Below the pieces are notes generated by a model. That model saw nothing but the letters and a program-made list of their open reading frames with translations. It searched no databases and was not told where the DNA came from. A program made the position numbers and the translations under genes. 64,000 bases of DNA from Streptomyces sp. P3 (GTDB taxonomy: Bacteria; Actinomycetota; Actinomycetes; Streptomycetales; Streptomycetaceae): positions 8,511,501 through 8,575,500 of the forward strand of contig JAFEKX020000001.1 in NCBI GenBank assembly GCA_016893485.2, given 5' to 3'. Below, piece by piece: positions 1 to 10,139 of this stretch (position 1 is the stretch's first letter; each line of letters starts with the position of its first letter).

Positions 1-1
1 G

Positions 2-721
2 CGCCCCGACGCGGACCTGGTGCTCTCCCTCGACCCCGACGGCATGCCCTGGGGACCGAGGACTCCGGAAGATCTCACGCAGCGCGCGCTGGCCGTCGCC
101 GAGGCCGCCGCCGCGCACCGGCCCGACGCCCTGATCGTCGGCTGCAACACGGCGACCGTGCACGCGCTGACGGCCCTGCGTGACCGCCTGGAGCCCGGCA
201 TCCCGGTCATCGGCACCGTCCCGGCGATCAAGCCGGCCGCCGCGGGTGGCACGCCCTTCGCGATCTGGGCGACGCCCGCCACCACCGGCAGCCCCTATCA
301 GCGCGGCCTCATCGCCGACTTCGCCGACGGCGTCCCGGTCACCGAGGTCCCGTGCTGGGACTGGCCGAAGCAGTGGAACACGGTGACGAGGCGGCCATCG
401 ACGCCGCCGTTGCCGCCGCCGCCGAGCTGACCCCCGACGATGTAACGACCGTCGTCCTGGGCTGCACTCATTACGAACTCGTCGCAGAGCGCATCCGCGC
501 CGCCGTGCAGCGCCCCGACCGCCCGCCGCTCGTCCTGCACGGCTCCGCCGACGCGGTGGCCGCCCAGGCGCTGCGCCGGATTGGCGCTCAGCCCGCCCCC
601 GGACGCCGCGGCCGACGGCACCCTGACGGTGATCCTGAACGGCCGTGAGGGCGAGCTGCCCGCCGCGGCCTCGACCTACGCCGAGGGTCGGCTCCTGCGG
701 GCCGTGGCCCCCGCCCACTGA
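2..721 (+). CDS. Aspartate/glutamate racemase family protein (5' partial, frameshifted)
   Basis: Cofactor-independent amino-acid racemase of the MurI/Asp-Glu racemase superfamily. Both halves of the two-cysteine active site are visible: VGCNTATVHAL (about codon 46) and VVLGCTHYELV about 105 residues later. The start lies upstream of the window. The frame changes near base 365 (VPC continues as LGLAEAVEHGDE, consistent with one lost C) and near 597 in a C/G run, then closes at TGA 719-721. Whether it makes D-Glu for peptidoglycan or is a second, non-essential racemase cannot be told from this fragment. Confidence 0.8.
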
Positions 722-836
722 CCACCGGCGACGGACCGACTCCGTACCGGCACGCACATCCGTCGTGCCGCCACGCAGAAAGGTCACCCTCCGCATCGCC
801 GTACCCGCGCAGCGAAACCTGAGTAGTCTCGTAGGC

Positions 837-1381
837 ATGAGGGACCATCCCCGCGAGGAAATCTTCCCGCAGGCCGAGATCTGGACCGGAAGCGCCACGA
901 ACCGGTTCCAGTGGCTGCTGGCTCTCGCCGGTGCCGCCTGCATCGCGCTCGGCATCGAGCTGGCCGTCGACTCCGCCTGGACGTCCGGCATCGCCCCGCT
1001 CGCCATGTCCGTCGTCGGGTGCATCGCCGCCGGGTTGCTCATGATGTTCGGCACGCTCGCCTTCGTACATGTGGGCCTCAAGGTCGACACGGAGTCCCTC
1101 GAAGTGCGCTGCGGCCACATCGGTGTGCCGCGCCGCCGCATCCCCTCGCGAGCGTCGCGGGCGCCGAGTTCGCCCCGCACGTCACCCCGCGCCAGTGGGG
1201 CGGCTGGGGCTACCGCTGGCGGCCCGAGAAGGGCACCGCCGTCGTCGTACGCCGTGGCGAGGGCATCGTGCTGCGGCTGTGGGACGGGCACACGTTCACG
1301 ATCACCGTGGACAACGCGGAGGCGGCCGTACGGATCATCACGGCCCGGCTGGTTCCGCCCACGCCCGGCGCGGTGCTCTGA
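837..1381 (+). CDS. Small membrane protein with PH-like/DUF3093-like C-terminus (frameshifted)
   Basis: About 180 residues. Two hydrophobic segments (roughly residues 22-42 and 50-75) are followed by a soluble beta-rich part containing WGGWGYRW, an arrangement seen in actinobacterial DUF3093/bPH-like membrane proteins. That family assignment is from general resemblance only. The frame changes at the C run near 1143: reading ATC CCC CTC with one more C joins RRRIPLASVAGAEF smoothly. ATG 837 is the first start in the correct frame. Function unknown; it is not obviously co-transcribed with its neighbours. Confidence 0.6.
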
Positions 1382-1395
1382 CACCCTCTTCGTCG

Positions 1396-2464
1396 TCAGG
1401 GTGCCAGTCGGTCGCCACGCGCGTGTGCGTCCGGTCTGGTGCGTGAGGCGTCGTCCTCGGCGATCGGGTGGGCCGTTGCCAGCCCGGCCAGGAAGCCCGC
1501 GCCGACCGACACCGAGGTGAAGCTCAGCGCGTTGCCGACCGAGGCGACGAGCGCGAGCCCCGTCAGCGCGGCGGCCGCGGTGAGCGCGATCGGGGTGGAG
1601 CGCGTGGTGCGCCACAGCGCGTGCAGAATCCACCCGTAGGCCGCCGCCAGCAGGAGCACGCCGACGATTCCCTGCTCGGCCGCCAGCTGGAGCGGCGCGG
1701 AGTGCGGTTTGCCGTCCGGCAGCAGTGCCTCGGCCGCCGCACTGCTCAGTTCGCCGAAGCGCCCGGGGCCCACTCCGGTGGAGGAGTCCTGGTGTGCCAT
1801 GTGCAGGGCGTCCTGCCACAGCTGGATCCGGTGCGTGGTCAGCTGGCCCTCCAGGGACGCGGTCAGCCCGTCCGGGAGCACGTTTCCGGCCAGCGCCCAG
1901 GTCACGCCGGTCACCAGCACCGTGGCCAGGCCCAGGCCCGCGATGCCCGGCCCGCGGCGCCGCAGCCGTCCGGTCGCGAGCGAGCAGAGCAGGACCGCCG
2001 TGCACAGGACGAATCCCGTGCTCGAACCCAGGACGGCCGCGGTGACCGTGATCCCCGCCGCGAGCAGTCCCAGCGCGAGCCGCAGGGCCGGTGCCGTGGC
2101 GGCCCAGGCCGCGCAGCACGCCGAACCCGCGGCCACGGTCAGCAGGGCCGCCGTCGCCCCGGCGTGACCGAGCGGGACGACGAACTGGGGGCCCGGGGCG
2201 AGACGCGGTTCGGCCAGCGCGAGACCGAGTCCGGCCAGCGCCCCGACACAGGGCGCGGCGACCGGCACGAGCGCCCCGGAGATCCGCCCCGACGCGTAAC
2301 CGGCGGCGACCGCGAGGACCGCGAGCAGCCCCCTCGGGCCTGCCGTCGTGCAGGGCGGCGGTGATCAGCGACCACGCGGCACATGATCCGAGCACGACGA
2401 CGCCCGCCGCATCCGAAACGTTTCGTCTTTCACTGTCGGCGTCCGGACCGGTCGCCGACGCCAT
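1396..2464 (-). CDS. O-antigen ligase/polymerase-like membrane protein (frameshifted)
   Basis: Multi-spanning membrane protein of about 355 residues with at least eight hydrophobic segments. A soluble loop carries HRIQLWQDALHMAHQ and the downstream HSAPLQLAAEQGIVG motif typical of the Wzy_C/O-antigen ligase family. In actinomycetes such proteins are linked to export or ligation of cell-surface polysaccharide; the substrate here is unknown. The N-terminal about 45 codons (start ATG at 2464, MASATGPDADSERRN) are in a different frame. The shift is at the G run near 2332, after which LLAVLAVAAGYASGR continues the first helix. It is divergent from lnt across 237 bp. Confidence 0.7.
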
Positions 2465-2664
2465 CCCCGTGGAACCCACCCCGCCGCCCCCTGAACCAGG
2501 CCGCCCCCGACCCGTGACCGGCCCCCGACCGTCCTGGCCTGGACCGACCATGCGACAGGGGCTCCGGCTCACCGTAACGGCTCATGACCGATTTGTGGAC
2601 GAGTTGCGCAGGAACGGTGAGGGTGCGGCCCTGTTCAGTGCCCTGCTCCGCCCTCCGGACCGTG

Positions 2665-2695
2665 CTGTCGGGTCCAAGGTCGACGGCCGTACACT
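2665..2695 (+). promoter_or_regulatory. Candidate leaderless promoter of lnt
   Basis: TACACT at 2690-2695 matches a -10 box and ends only 6 bases before the GTG start at 2702, so transcription would begin at or next to the start codon. A weak -35 candidate (CTGTCG/TGTCGG, 2665-2671) lies 18-19 bp upstream. No ribosome binding site can fit. Leaderless mRNAs are common in Streptomyces; this one is inferred from spacing alone. Confidence 0.4.
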
Positions 2696-2701
2696 CCCGG
2701 A

Positions 2702-4310
2702 GTGACCGTCACCGCAACTTCCGTGGACGAGTCGGACCAGCTGGAGCCGAAGGCCGCGCCCGGATCGCGCCTCGCCCGCCTCGTCCGCCTGGTCCCGGCC
2801 GCCGTAGCCGCGCTCTCCGGAGTGCTGCTCTACGTCAGTTTTCCGCCACGCACCCTGTGGTGGCTGGCGCTGCCCGCGTTCGCCTGCTTCGGGTGGGTGC
2901 TGCGGGGCCGCAGCTGGAAGGCGGGGCTCGGTCTGGGCTACCTCTTCGGCCTCGGATTCCTGCTGCCGCTGCTGGTGTGGACCGGCGTTGAGGTCGGCCC
3001 AGGGCCCTGGATCGCGCTGGTCGTGGTCGAGGCGATCTTCGTCGCGCTGGTCGGCGCCGCCATCACCGCGGTCTCGAAGCTCCCCGCCTGGCCGCTGTGG
3101 GCGGCGGCACTCTGGATCGCCGGTGAGGCGGTACGCGCGCGTGTCCCCTTCCACGGCTTCCCCTGGGGCAAGATCGCCTTCGGCCAGGCGGACGGCGTCT
3201 TCCTGCCGCTCGCCGCGGTGGGCGGCACCCGGTCCTCGGCTTCGCCGTCGTCCTGTGCGGCTTCGGCCTCTACGAGATCGTGCGGCTAACCCTGGAGAGT
3301 CGCCAGACCCGGGTCGTACGGCGGTCCGCCGCGACCGTGGCCCTGCTGAGCGTCGCCGTACCCGTGGTGGGCGCATTGGCCGCGCGGGGCCTGGTCAGCG
3401 ACAAGGCCGAGGACGGCACCACGACGGTCGCGGTCATCCAGGGCAACGTCCCGCGCGCGGGGCTGGAGTTCAACGCCCAGCGGCGTGCCGTGCTCGACTA
3501 CCACGTCAAGGAGACCCTGCGGCTGGCCGCGAAGGTCAAGGCGGGCAAGGTCGCGAAGCCGGACGTCGTCCTGTGGCCGGAGAACTCCTCGGACGTCGAC
3601 CCCTTCGCCGACGCCCAGGCGTACACCGACATCGACGAGGCGGCCAAGGCGATCGGCGCCCCCATCTCGGTCGGCGGTGTCGTCGCGCGTGACGGCAAGC
3701 TCTACAACGAGCAGATCCTCTGGGACCCGGTCAAGGGCCCGACCGACACCTACGACAAGCGGCAGATCCAGCCCTTCGGGGAGTACCTGCCGATGCGCTC
3801 GCTCCTGGGGCCATCAACAAGAATTGGACCACCATGGTCCGCCAGGACTTCAGCCGGGGCACCAAGCCGGGCGTCTTCACCATGAACGGCGCCAAGATCG
3901 GCCTGGTCACCTGCTACGAAGCCGCCTTCGACTGGGCCGTGCGCTCCGAGGTCACCGACGGCGCCCAGCTGATCTCCGTACCCAGCAACAACGCGACCTT
4001 CGACCGCAGCGAGATGACCTACCAGCAGCTCGCCATGTCCCGGGTCCGCGCGGTCGAGCACAGCCGGACCGTCACCGTCCCGGTGACCAGCGGCGTCAGC
4101 GCGATCATCATGCCGGACGGGAAGATCACCCAGAAGACCGGCATGTTCGTCGCCGACTCCCTGGTCCAGAAGGTGCCGCTGCGCTCCTCCGAGACCCCGG
4201 CCACCAAGCTCGGCATCCTGCCCGAGATGGTCCTGGTGCTCATCGCCGCGGGTGGCCTCGGCTGGGCGGTCGCCGCCGGTGTGCGCGGGCGGCGCGCGGG
4301 AGACGTGTAG
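2702..4310 (+). CDS. lnt: Apolipoprotein N-acyltransferase (frameshifted)
   Basis: Transfers the third acyl chain to the N-terminal Cys of lipoproteins at the outer face of the cytoplasmic membrane. About 535 residues: N-terminal membrane segments (residues about 25-230), then a nitrilase-fold domain with the Glu-Lys-Cys triad visible in VLWPENSSD, TYDKRQ and GLVTCYEAAF, and a final hydrophobic helix before the basic C-terminus. Breakpoints are at the C run near 3228 (GGT|PVLGFAVVLCG) and the G run near 3815 (RSLLG|AINKNWTTM); each is repaired by restoring one base. GTG 2702 is chosen because a good -10 box ends 6 bp upstream. Family identity is secure. Confidence 0.92.
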
Positions 4311-4387
4311 CCGTACGCCTCAGGTACGCCCGCCGTACGCGCGGTAGTTCGTGGAGTGGCCATGGATCGTCCCGTTAGGGTCGGAAC

Positions 4388-4866
4388 ATGGCTACTCCTG
4401 ATTTCATCCGTACGATCCGGGCCTCGGCCGGGCATCAACTGCTGTGGCTCCCGGGGTCAGCGCCGTTGTCTTCGACGACGCGGGTCGCATCCTGCTGGGC
4501 AAGCGGGCGGACAACCACGAGTGGGCGCTGCCGTCCGGCATTCCCGAGCCCGGCGAGCAGCCCGCCGTCTGCGCGGTGCGCGAGGTGCTCGAGGAGACGG
4601 CCGTCGAATGCGTCGCGGAACGGGTCGTCATGGTCCAGGCCGGGGAACCGCTCAGCTATCCCAACGGCGACGCCTGCCAGTTCATGGACATCACGCTGCA
4701 GTGCCGGGCCGTCGGCGGTGAGGCGGCCGTGAACGACGACGAGTCGCTGGAGGTCGGCTGGTTCGAGCTGGACGCGCTGCCCGAGCTGAGCGATCACCAG
4801 CTGTTCCGGATCAAGCAGACCCTGGCTGACGCACCCACATGGTTCGACACCACGAGTTCTGACTGA
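4388..4866 (+). CDS. NUDIX hydrolase (frameshifted near the N-terminus)
   Basis: About 159 residues, hydrolysing a nucleoside-diphosphate-linked substrate. The NUDIX box spans GIPEPGEQ...REVLEETAV, with the essential RExxEE core intact but the usual Gly after EET replaced by Ala. The conserved opening is MATPDFIRTIRASAGHQLL from ATG 4388; the frame changes around 4450 and the rest reads PGVSAVVFDDAGRILLGKRAD. A second in-frame start at 4444 would drop the first 20 residues and is less likely. Stands alone between lnt and an SDR gene on the same strand; no substrate can be inferred. Confidence 0.85.
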
Positions 4867-4920
4867 GGTATGTGGGCGGCGCTTATGTGGTGGGGCAGGG
4901 GCGCTGTCTAGGCTCGTCCT

Positions 4921-5721
4921 ATGACCGTGTCCAACGCCCTCCCGGGTCCCCATGCCGGCTTCCTCGACCTCAGCGGCCGAACCGCCCTCGTCACCGGTGC
5001 CGCCGGCGGCATCGGCAGCGCCTGCACCCTGCGGCTCGCCGCAGCCGGGGCGAAGGTCAGAGCCGTGGACGTGGACGCCCTGGGACTTGCGGCCCTCGTC
5101 GAACGGGCACGGGACCTCGCGGGCACCGTCGAGCCGCACGAACTCGACCTCACCGACCTGGACGCCGCCGAACACGCCGCTGCCGGCACGGACGTCCTGG
5201 TGAACAACGCGGGGCTCCAACTGGTGCGCGCCATCGAGGAGTTCCCGCCCGACGTCTTCCACACGGTGCTCACGGTGATGCTGGAAGCGCCCTTCCGGCT
5301 CATCCGCGGCGCCCTGCCCCACATGTACGGCCAGGGCTGGGGCCGGATCGTCAACGTGTCCTCCGTCCATGGACTGCGCGCCTCCGCCTTCAAGTCCGCG
5401 TACGTGGCCGCCAAACACGGTCTGGAGGGACTCTCCAAGACCGCCGCCCTCGAAGGCGCACCCCACGGCGTCACCTCGAACTGTGTGAACCCCGGCTATG
5501 TGCGCACCCCACTCGTCGAACGCCAACTCACCGACCAGGCACAGGCGCACGGTATCCCCGAGGAGCGTGTGCTGAGCGAGGTCCTCCTCCAGGACAGCGC
5601 GGTCAAACGGCTCATCGAACCCGAGGAGGTCGCCGAGGCCGTGGCCTATCTGTGCGGCCCGCACGCGTCCTTCGTCACCGGCACCTCGCTGGTGCTGGAC
5701 GGCGGCTGGACCGCGCACTGA
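4921..5721 (+). CDS. SDR oxidoreductase, 3-hydroxybutyrate dehydrogenase-like
   Basis: Intact 266-residue short-chain dehydrogenase. The Rossmann motif TGAAGGIG is at residues about 26-33, NNAG about 98-101, the catalytic Ser in NVSSVHG and the Tyr-Lys pair in YVAAKHG. It ends with FVTGTSLVLDGGWTAH, and the overall pattern fits the D-3-hydroxybutyrate dehydrogenase branch (acetoacetate/3-hydroxybutyrate interconversion, NAD). Substrate is inferred from family resemblance. The GAF/PucR-type regulator downstream on the same strand is a plausible activator. Confidence 0.85.
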   Translation: MTVSNALPGPHAGFLDLSGRTALVTGAAGGIGSACTLRLAAAGAKVRAVDVDALGLAALVERARDLAGTVEPHELDLTDLDAAEHAAAGTDVLVNNAGLQLVRAIEEFPPDVFHTVLTVMLEAPFRLIRGALPHMYGQGWGRIVNVSSVHGLRASAFKSAYVAAKHGLEGLSKTAALEGAPHGVTSNCVNPGYVRTPLVERQLTDQAQAHGIPEERVLSEVLLQDSAVKRLIEPEEVAEAVAYLCGPHASFVTGTSLVLDGGWTAH

Positions 5722-5748
5722 AGCCACCCGGTGCGCGGGCGAGGTGAG

Positions 5749-5757
5749 TTATCCACA
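5749..5757 (+). other. Single DnaA-box-like nonamer
   Basis: TTATCCACA, a perfect match to the classical DnaA box, lies 35-43 bp upstream of the PucR-type regulator start. It is a single copy with no cluster and no origin-associated genes nearby, so it is not an origin; a DnaA regulatory role is speculative. Confidence 0.3.
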
Positions 5758-5791
5758 AGCCTGACCGGCCGGCCCGGCGATGGGGAATCCT

Positions 5792-7019
5792 GTGAGCATG
5801 TCCAGCGATCACGTGCAGTCCGCCGAGCGCTCCGCCACCGCCACCGGTGCCGCAGCGCGACCGAGTAGTGCCGAGGCGCCGTTCCTGGAGCTGCTCGCCC
5901 GGGGCGCCTCCGCCGACGCCTACGAGCAGCCCGTGCTGCTCGCCCGCGCCGAGGGAAGAGCGGCCGGACTGATCGCCGGGCTCGAGCACGCCAAGACCCT
6001 CGCGCTGCGGGTGCGCTCGGAGTTGGAGGGACGCCGGCGGTGCGAGGCCGAGCTGTCCGCGCTCTTCGAGACGGCCCACGACCTCGCAGGACTGCGCGAC
6101 CTGGACGCCGTGCTGCAGGCGATCGTCCAGCGCGTCCGCTCGCTCCTCGGCACCGACGTCGCCTATCTCAGCCTCAACGACCCGGCCAGGGGCGACACTT
6201 ACATGCGGGTGACCGAGGGTTCGGTCGCGGCCCGCTTCCAGCAGCTGCGGCTGGGTATGGGAGAGGGGCTCGGTGGACTCGTGGCCCAGACGGCACGGCC
6301 GCACGTCACCGACGACTACTCCAAGGACGAGCGCTTCCAGCACACGGTCACCATCGACTGCGGTGTGCGGGACGAGGGGCTGGTGGCGATCCTCGGTGTG
6401 CCACTGATGCTCGGGCACCGGGTGATCGGGGTGCTGTTCGCCGCGGACCGACGGGCGCGGGTCTTCGAGCGGGAGCAGATCGCAGTGCTCGGCTCCTTCG
6501 CCGCACTCGCCGCGGCCGCCATGGACACCGCGAACCTGCTCACGGAGACCCGTTCCGCCCTTGCCGACCTGGAGCGCGCCAACGAGATCATCCAGGACCG
6601 CAGCGGAGTCATCGAGCGCGCCTCCCGAAACCGGCCGTCCAGCCCGAAGCCCTCGGCGCCGTCGAGGACTTCGGCTTCCTCGGGGTGCTCCTCGCCGGGG
6701 AGCGGGATATCGGCGGCTTCGTCGAGCGGACCATCGGAAGGGTCGTGGGGTACGACGAGCGGCGCGGTACGGATCTGCTGCGCACGCTGGGCGCCTACTT
6801 CGCCTGCGGGATGAGCCCGGCCCGGACGAAGGACGACCTGCACGTCCACGTGAACACCGTCGCCCAGCGGCTGGAGGGCGTGGGCCAGCTCCTAGGCGAG
6901 GACTGGCAGGAACCGGCCCGGGTGTTGGGGTTCAACTCGCGCTGAGACTACGGCGATTGGCGGCTCCGGTGCGGCGGACGGTGATCCGGATGGGCGCGGG
7001 GACTGGTCGCGCTTTTTGA
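5792..7019 (+). pseudogene. GAF domain/PucR-type transcriptional regulator lacking its middle domain (frameshifted)
   Basis: N-terminal part: a helical lead-in, then a GAF domain (about residues 95-260, with TDVAYLSLNDP and GEGLGGLVAQT). C-terminal part: a PucR-family HTH_30 region (GTDLLRTLGAYFACG...HVHVNTVAQRLEGV). Family members with this layout usually carry about 230 more residues (a CdaR/GGDEF-like domain) between these parts; here they abut near base 6625, with a frame change. A further G-run shift near 6928 separates the tail LALRLRRLAAPVRR, ending at 7019. Starts at 5780, 5792 (GGGGA 5 bp upstream) or 5798 are all possible. Probably an internally deleted gene, or an assembly collapse. 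Confidence 0.7.
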
Positions 7020-7033
7020 CTGCGGCGCCGGGG

Positions 7034-8608
7034 TTACTGCTCCACGGCAGCGTCAGGTGAGGGGTTCGACTGCGGAGGAGGGTGACGAGGGCCAGGAGCG
7101 CGGAGCACAGGGCGGCCGTGCCGCAGACGACGAAGCCGATCGAGTAGCCGTGGCCGAGGGCGTCCAGGGCGAGTGGATGCAGGTCGGCCAGTTTCGGGGA
7201 GGCCGCCGAGGCGCCGTTCACCGCGAGGGGACCGCCTTCTTCCAGTACGGCCGTGCCCGCGCCCTTCAGTGCCGGGGGCAGGGCGGAGCCGTGCAGGGAG
7301 GCGGAGAAGCTGTCGGCCGCGCGGCTCAGGGCGACGGCGCCGATGACGGCGGGGCCGAGGGTGAAGCCGAAGTCCCGGAGCAGGTTGGTGGTGGCGCTCG
7401 CCATGCCGGCGAGATGGGTCGGCACGGTGTTGACGGCGGTCGCCGTGATCGACGAGACGGTGACGGAGAAGCCCAGGCCGACCAGGCCGAGCGGGAGGAT
7501 CAGGGAGGTGAAGGCGGTGTCGGTGATCGGCAGGGTGGCCGCCCAGTAGTCACCCGCGGCCATCAACAGCAGCCCTGTGCCCAGGAGTAGACCCGGTGTG
7601 ACGGTGCGCAGGAGTCGTTCCGTGAGCGGCAGCATCACCAGGGTGATGCCGTTGAGCAGGACGAAGGCCAGGCCTGTGCGCATCGGTGCCTGGTCCTGGA
7701 CCGGGCCGAGCCGGATGCTGACGGGTAGGCGGTGCCCAGGAAGGCGAACATGCCGACCACGGCCACGACCGAGGCCACCGCGAAGGCGCGGTTGCGGAAC
7801 AGGTCCAGGCGCAGGAGCGGGGACTTGGCTCGTTTCTCGGCCAGGACGAAGGCGGCGAGGAATACGGCCGCCAGGACGAACGCGATGACGATCGCGGGGA
7901 GGCCCAGCCGTCCGTCGGGCCCTGGATGATGGCGTAGAGGAGGGCGAACAGGCCGAGGCCGATGGTCAGTTGGCCCGCGAGGTCGAGTGAACGGCCCTCG
8001 GGCGCGCTGGAGTTGGTGGCGAACAGAGCACTGACGGCGGCGCTCGCGGCGGCGATGACGGTGACCACGACGAAGGACCAGCGCCAGGAGCCGTAGGTGG
8101 CGGTGACGCCGCCGAGCAGCGGGGCGAGGAATCCGCCGGTGGAGAGGAGGGCGGCCCACATCGCGATGACCCGGGCGCGTTGGGCGGGGAGGTGGTGCCG
8201 GCGGCCAGGATCGCCAGCGAGGTCGGGAACAGGGCGGCGGCGCCGAGGCCTGCCAGGGCCTGCCCGGTCCAGAGTTGGTGGACGCCGGAGGAGGTGGCGC
8301 TGACCAGTTCGCCCACGGCCAGCAGCGAGGCGCCGCCGACCAGCAGGCGCTTGCGGCCGAAGAGGTCGCCGAGCAGGCCGAAGGTCAGCTCCAGGACGGC
8401 GACCGGGAGCAGGAACGCGTCGGAGATCCAGGTGAGTTGGGAGCCGACCGGGTTCAGGTCGGACTGGAACAGGCCGTTGAGGGTGGCCGGTATCGCCAGG
8501 CCGATCTGGGCCAGGCAGACGGACGGCGAGGAGACCGGCGACCAGGGTGCCGGTGGTCAGACCGGGGCCGGTGGCGGTTCTGGTGGAGGGTTCGGTCGTC
8601 ATGGACAC
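7034..8608 (-). CDS. MFS drug exporter, DHA2/EmrB-QacA type (several frameshifts)
   Basis: Proton-driven multidrug exporter of about 525 residues, consistent with 14 membrane segments. Recognisable pieces in order: TEPSTRTATGPGLTTG at the N-terminus, GLGAAALFPTSLAILA (MFS motif C region), LLGGVTATYGSWRWSFVV, and PTHLAGMASATTNLLRDFG late. The frame changes near 8525, 8190, 7910, 7728 and 7065. Correcting the last one gives a natural end, SNPSPDAAVEQ and TAA at 7034-7036, so the gene does not overlap the convergent regulator as its uncorrected frame would suggest. Substrate unknown; no regulator is adjacent on this strand. Confidence 0.8.
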
Positions 8609-8639
8609 GGGGGCTCCTGGGGCGCGCGGGGTGCGTATG

Positions 8640-8783
8640 GGGAGAGGTGGTGCTTTGGGGGTGCGGTGCGGTGCGGTGCTTTGCGGGGGCGGGAGGCGGG
8701 AGGCGGGAGGCGGGTGGCGGTAAGCCGGTAACCCGGTGCTTTGGGGGTGGCGGGTGTCGGTAAGCCGGTAACCCGGTGCTTTC
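8640..8783. repeat. Short direct repeats between MFS gene and hydrolase
   Basis: A G-rich patch of nested repeats: GCGGT tandemly repeated near 8665-8680, GGGAGGC repeated near 8690-8712, and a perfect 25-bp direct repeat at 8718-8742 and 8758-8782 (40-bp period, starting CGGTAAGCCGGTAACCCGG). GGTGCTTTGGGGGTG also occurs twice (about 8648 and 8736). It lies upstream of the MFS gene and downstream of the hydrolase stop; role unknown. Confidence 0.75.
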
Positions 8784-8786
8784 GGA

Positions 8787-10139
8787 TCAGCGGGTGCCGG
8801 TCAGGCGGCTCGGGCGGTAGTCGGTGAAGGCGGCTCCGTCGAGGCCCAAGTCGTCTGCGCTGCGCTGGAGTTGGGTAGCCGTGGCGGCGTTGTCCCAGTG
8901 GTGGGTGTCCAGGCGGTGTTCCACGGCGTGCAGGCCGGCGACGACTTCGGCGGTGGTGAAGTTGCAGTGGCTCTGGCGGGCGACGTAGGCCTGACGCAGG
9001 AGGGTGGAGTCACCGGCTGCGTGCACGCGGCCCGCGAAGGCAGATTCCTGTTCCACGGGGACCAGTTGGTCGGCGGTGGTGTGGAGGTCGAGGAGCGGCA
9101 CCGAGAGGCCCTGGCCGGCGGTTGAGGTCCGCTTCAGATGGGTTACGGCGGCGGGGTCGGCCGTGATGTCCGCGCCTCGGGTGAGCCGGTTCAGGTCGGT
9201 GCGCAGGTCGAGGCCGGCGTCGCGGTAGAGGGACTCGACCTGCTTGGCGTGGGCGGACTTGCGCAGCAGACCGGCGTAGTCGACGCCCCTGTTCCAGGAC
9301 GTGTTGCCGCCCGCGGACTGTTCCACCGACCAGCGTGCCGGGACGATGAACGCGAGCAGGCCCTCGGCCAGCCAGGTGTACTGCTGTGCCTCCTGGCCCG
9401 CGAAGTCGCCCTGCGCGGGCGGCTGTTGACCGGGAGCCCAGTCGGCCAGGTTGAGGTACGCGGCGGCCAGGGCGATCCGGGCGCGGCCCGCCGGGGTCTG
9501 CTGTGCTGCCTCCACGGCCTTCGTGAGTCGGGCGGCGAGGGCGGCGGCGTCGGTCTGGTTGTCGAGGTGCACCAAGTCGTCGGCGTCGGCGGGGACGAAG
9601 AACGAGGCTAGGGTGTACTCGGCGTCCAACTGGTAGTTGTCCAGATCAACACCGCCTGCGACCAGACCGCAGAGGCCGAGCGCGCCGTCGACGCGACCCG
9701 CGCCGTCGCGGGCGATCTGGGCGTTGACGAGTCCGCCCATGGACTGGCCCACCGAGATGACGCGGGTGGGGGTGCCGATCTGGCGATGGAAGGCGCTGAG
9801 CGTGGCGAACTGGTCGTGCTCGGCCGAATCCAGCGCCCACATCGAGCCGTTGGGGTCGTAGGAGGAACCGGCGAGGGCGTAACCGGCGGCCAGCAGAGCC
9901 TGGCGTACGGCGGGCGAGGGGAGTCGGCGGCGGTGGTCGGGCCGAAGCCGTGGCTGAACAGCAGCAGGGTGCCGTTCCACTGCTCGGGTGTCCGCGATCC
10001 AGCTGGCGCCGTCGGTCAGGGTGCCGGTGTAGTGGCCGGCCGTGGTGGTGGCGTGGGCGCCGGTCACCGGACCGAGGAGGGCGGTCGCTAGGGCGGTCGC
10101 GCAGGCGGCGGCGAGGGTCGAGAGACGGGGTCGGGGCAT
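8787..10139 (-). CDS. Secreted alpha/beta hydrolase (compensated double frameshift)
   Basis: 450 residues with a Sec signal peptide (MPRPRLSTLAAACATALAT..., cleavage near GAHA at about residue 30). The nucleophile elbow is GQSMGG and the late catalytic His is in QSHCNFT. Between about 9990 and 9920 the reading frame is locally wrong: the alternative frame gives EQWNGTLLLFSHGFGPTTA, the expected strand and oxyanion-hole region, so two nearby indels cancel and hide a corrupted segment inside an apparently open frame. Secreted esterase/lipase-like enzyme; substrate unknown. Same strand as the PaaX-like gene upstream. Confidence 0.8.
   Translation of the reverse strand: MPRPRLSTLAAACATALATALLGPVTGAHATTTAGHYTGTLTDGASWIADTRAVERHPAAVQPRLRPDHRRRLPSPAVRQALLAAGYALAGSSYDPNGSMWALDSAEHDQFATLSAFHRQIGTPTRVISVGQSMGGLVNAQIARDGAGRVDGALGLCGLVAGGVDLDNYQLDAEYTLASFFVPADADDLVHLDNQTDAAALAARLTKAVEAAQQTPAGRARIALAAAYLNLADWAPGQQPPAQGDFAGQEAQQYTWLAEGLLAFIVPARWSVEQSAGGNTSWNRGVDYAGLLRKSAHAKQVESLYRDAGLDLRTDLNRLTRGADITADPAAVTHLKRTSTAGQGLSVPLLDLHTTADQLVPVEQESAFAGRVHAAGDSTLLRQAYVARQSHCNFTTAEVVAGLHAVEHRLDTHHWDNAATATQLQRSADDLGLDGAAFTDYRPSRLTGTR

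Noticed and set aside
5749..5757. Replication origin
   Set aside because: A single DnaA-box-like nonamer with no box cluster and no dnaA/dnaN context.
6892..7019. Overlapping convergent genes (MFS and PucR-type regulator)
   Set aside because: The overlap comes from a frameshift near 7065; the corrected MFS frame stops at 7034-7036, outside the regulator.
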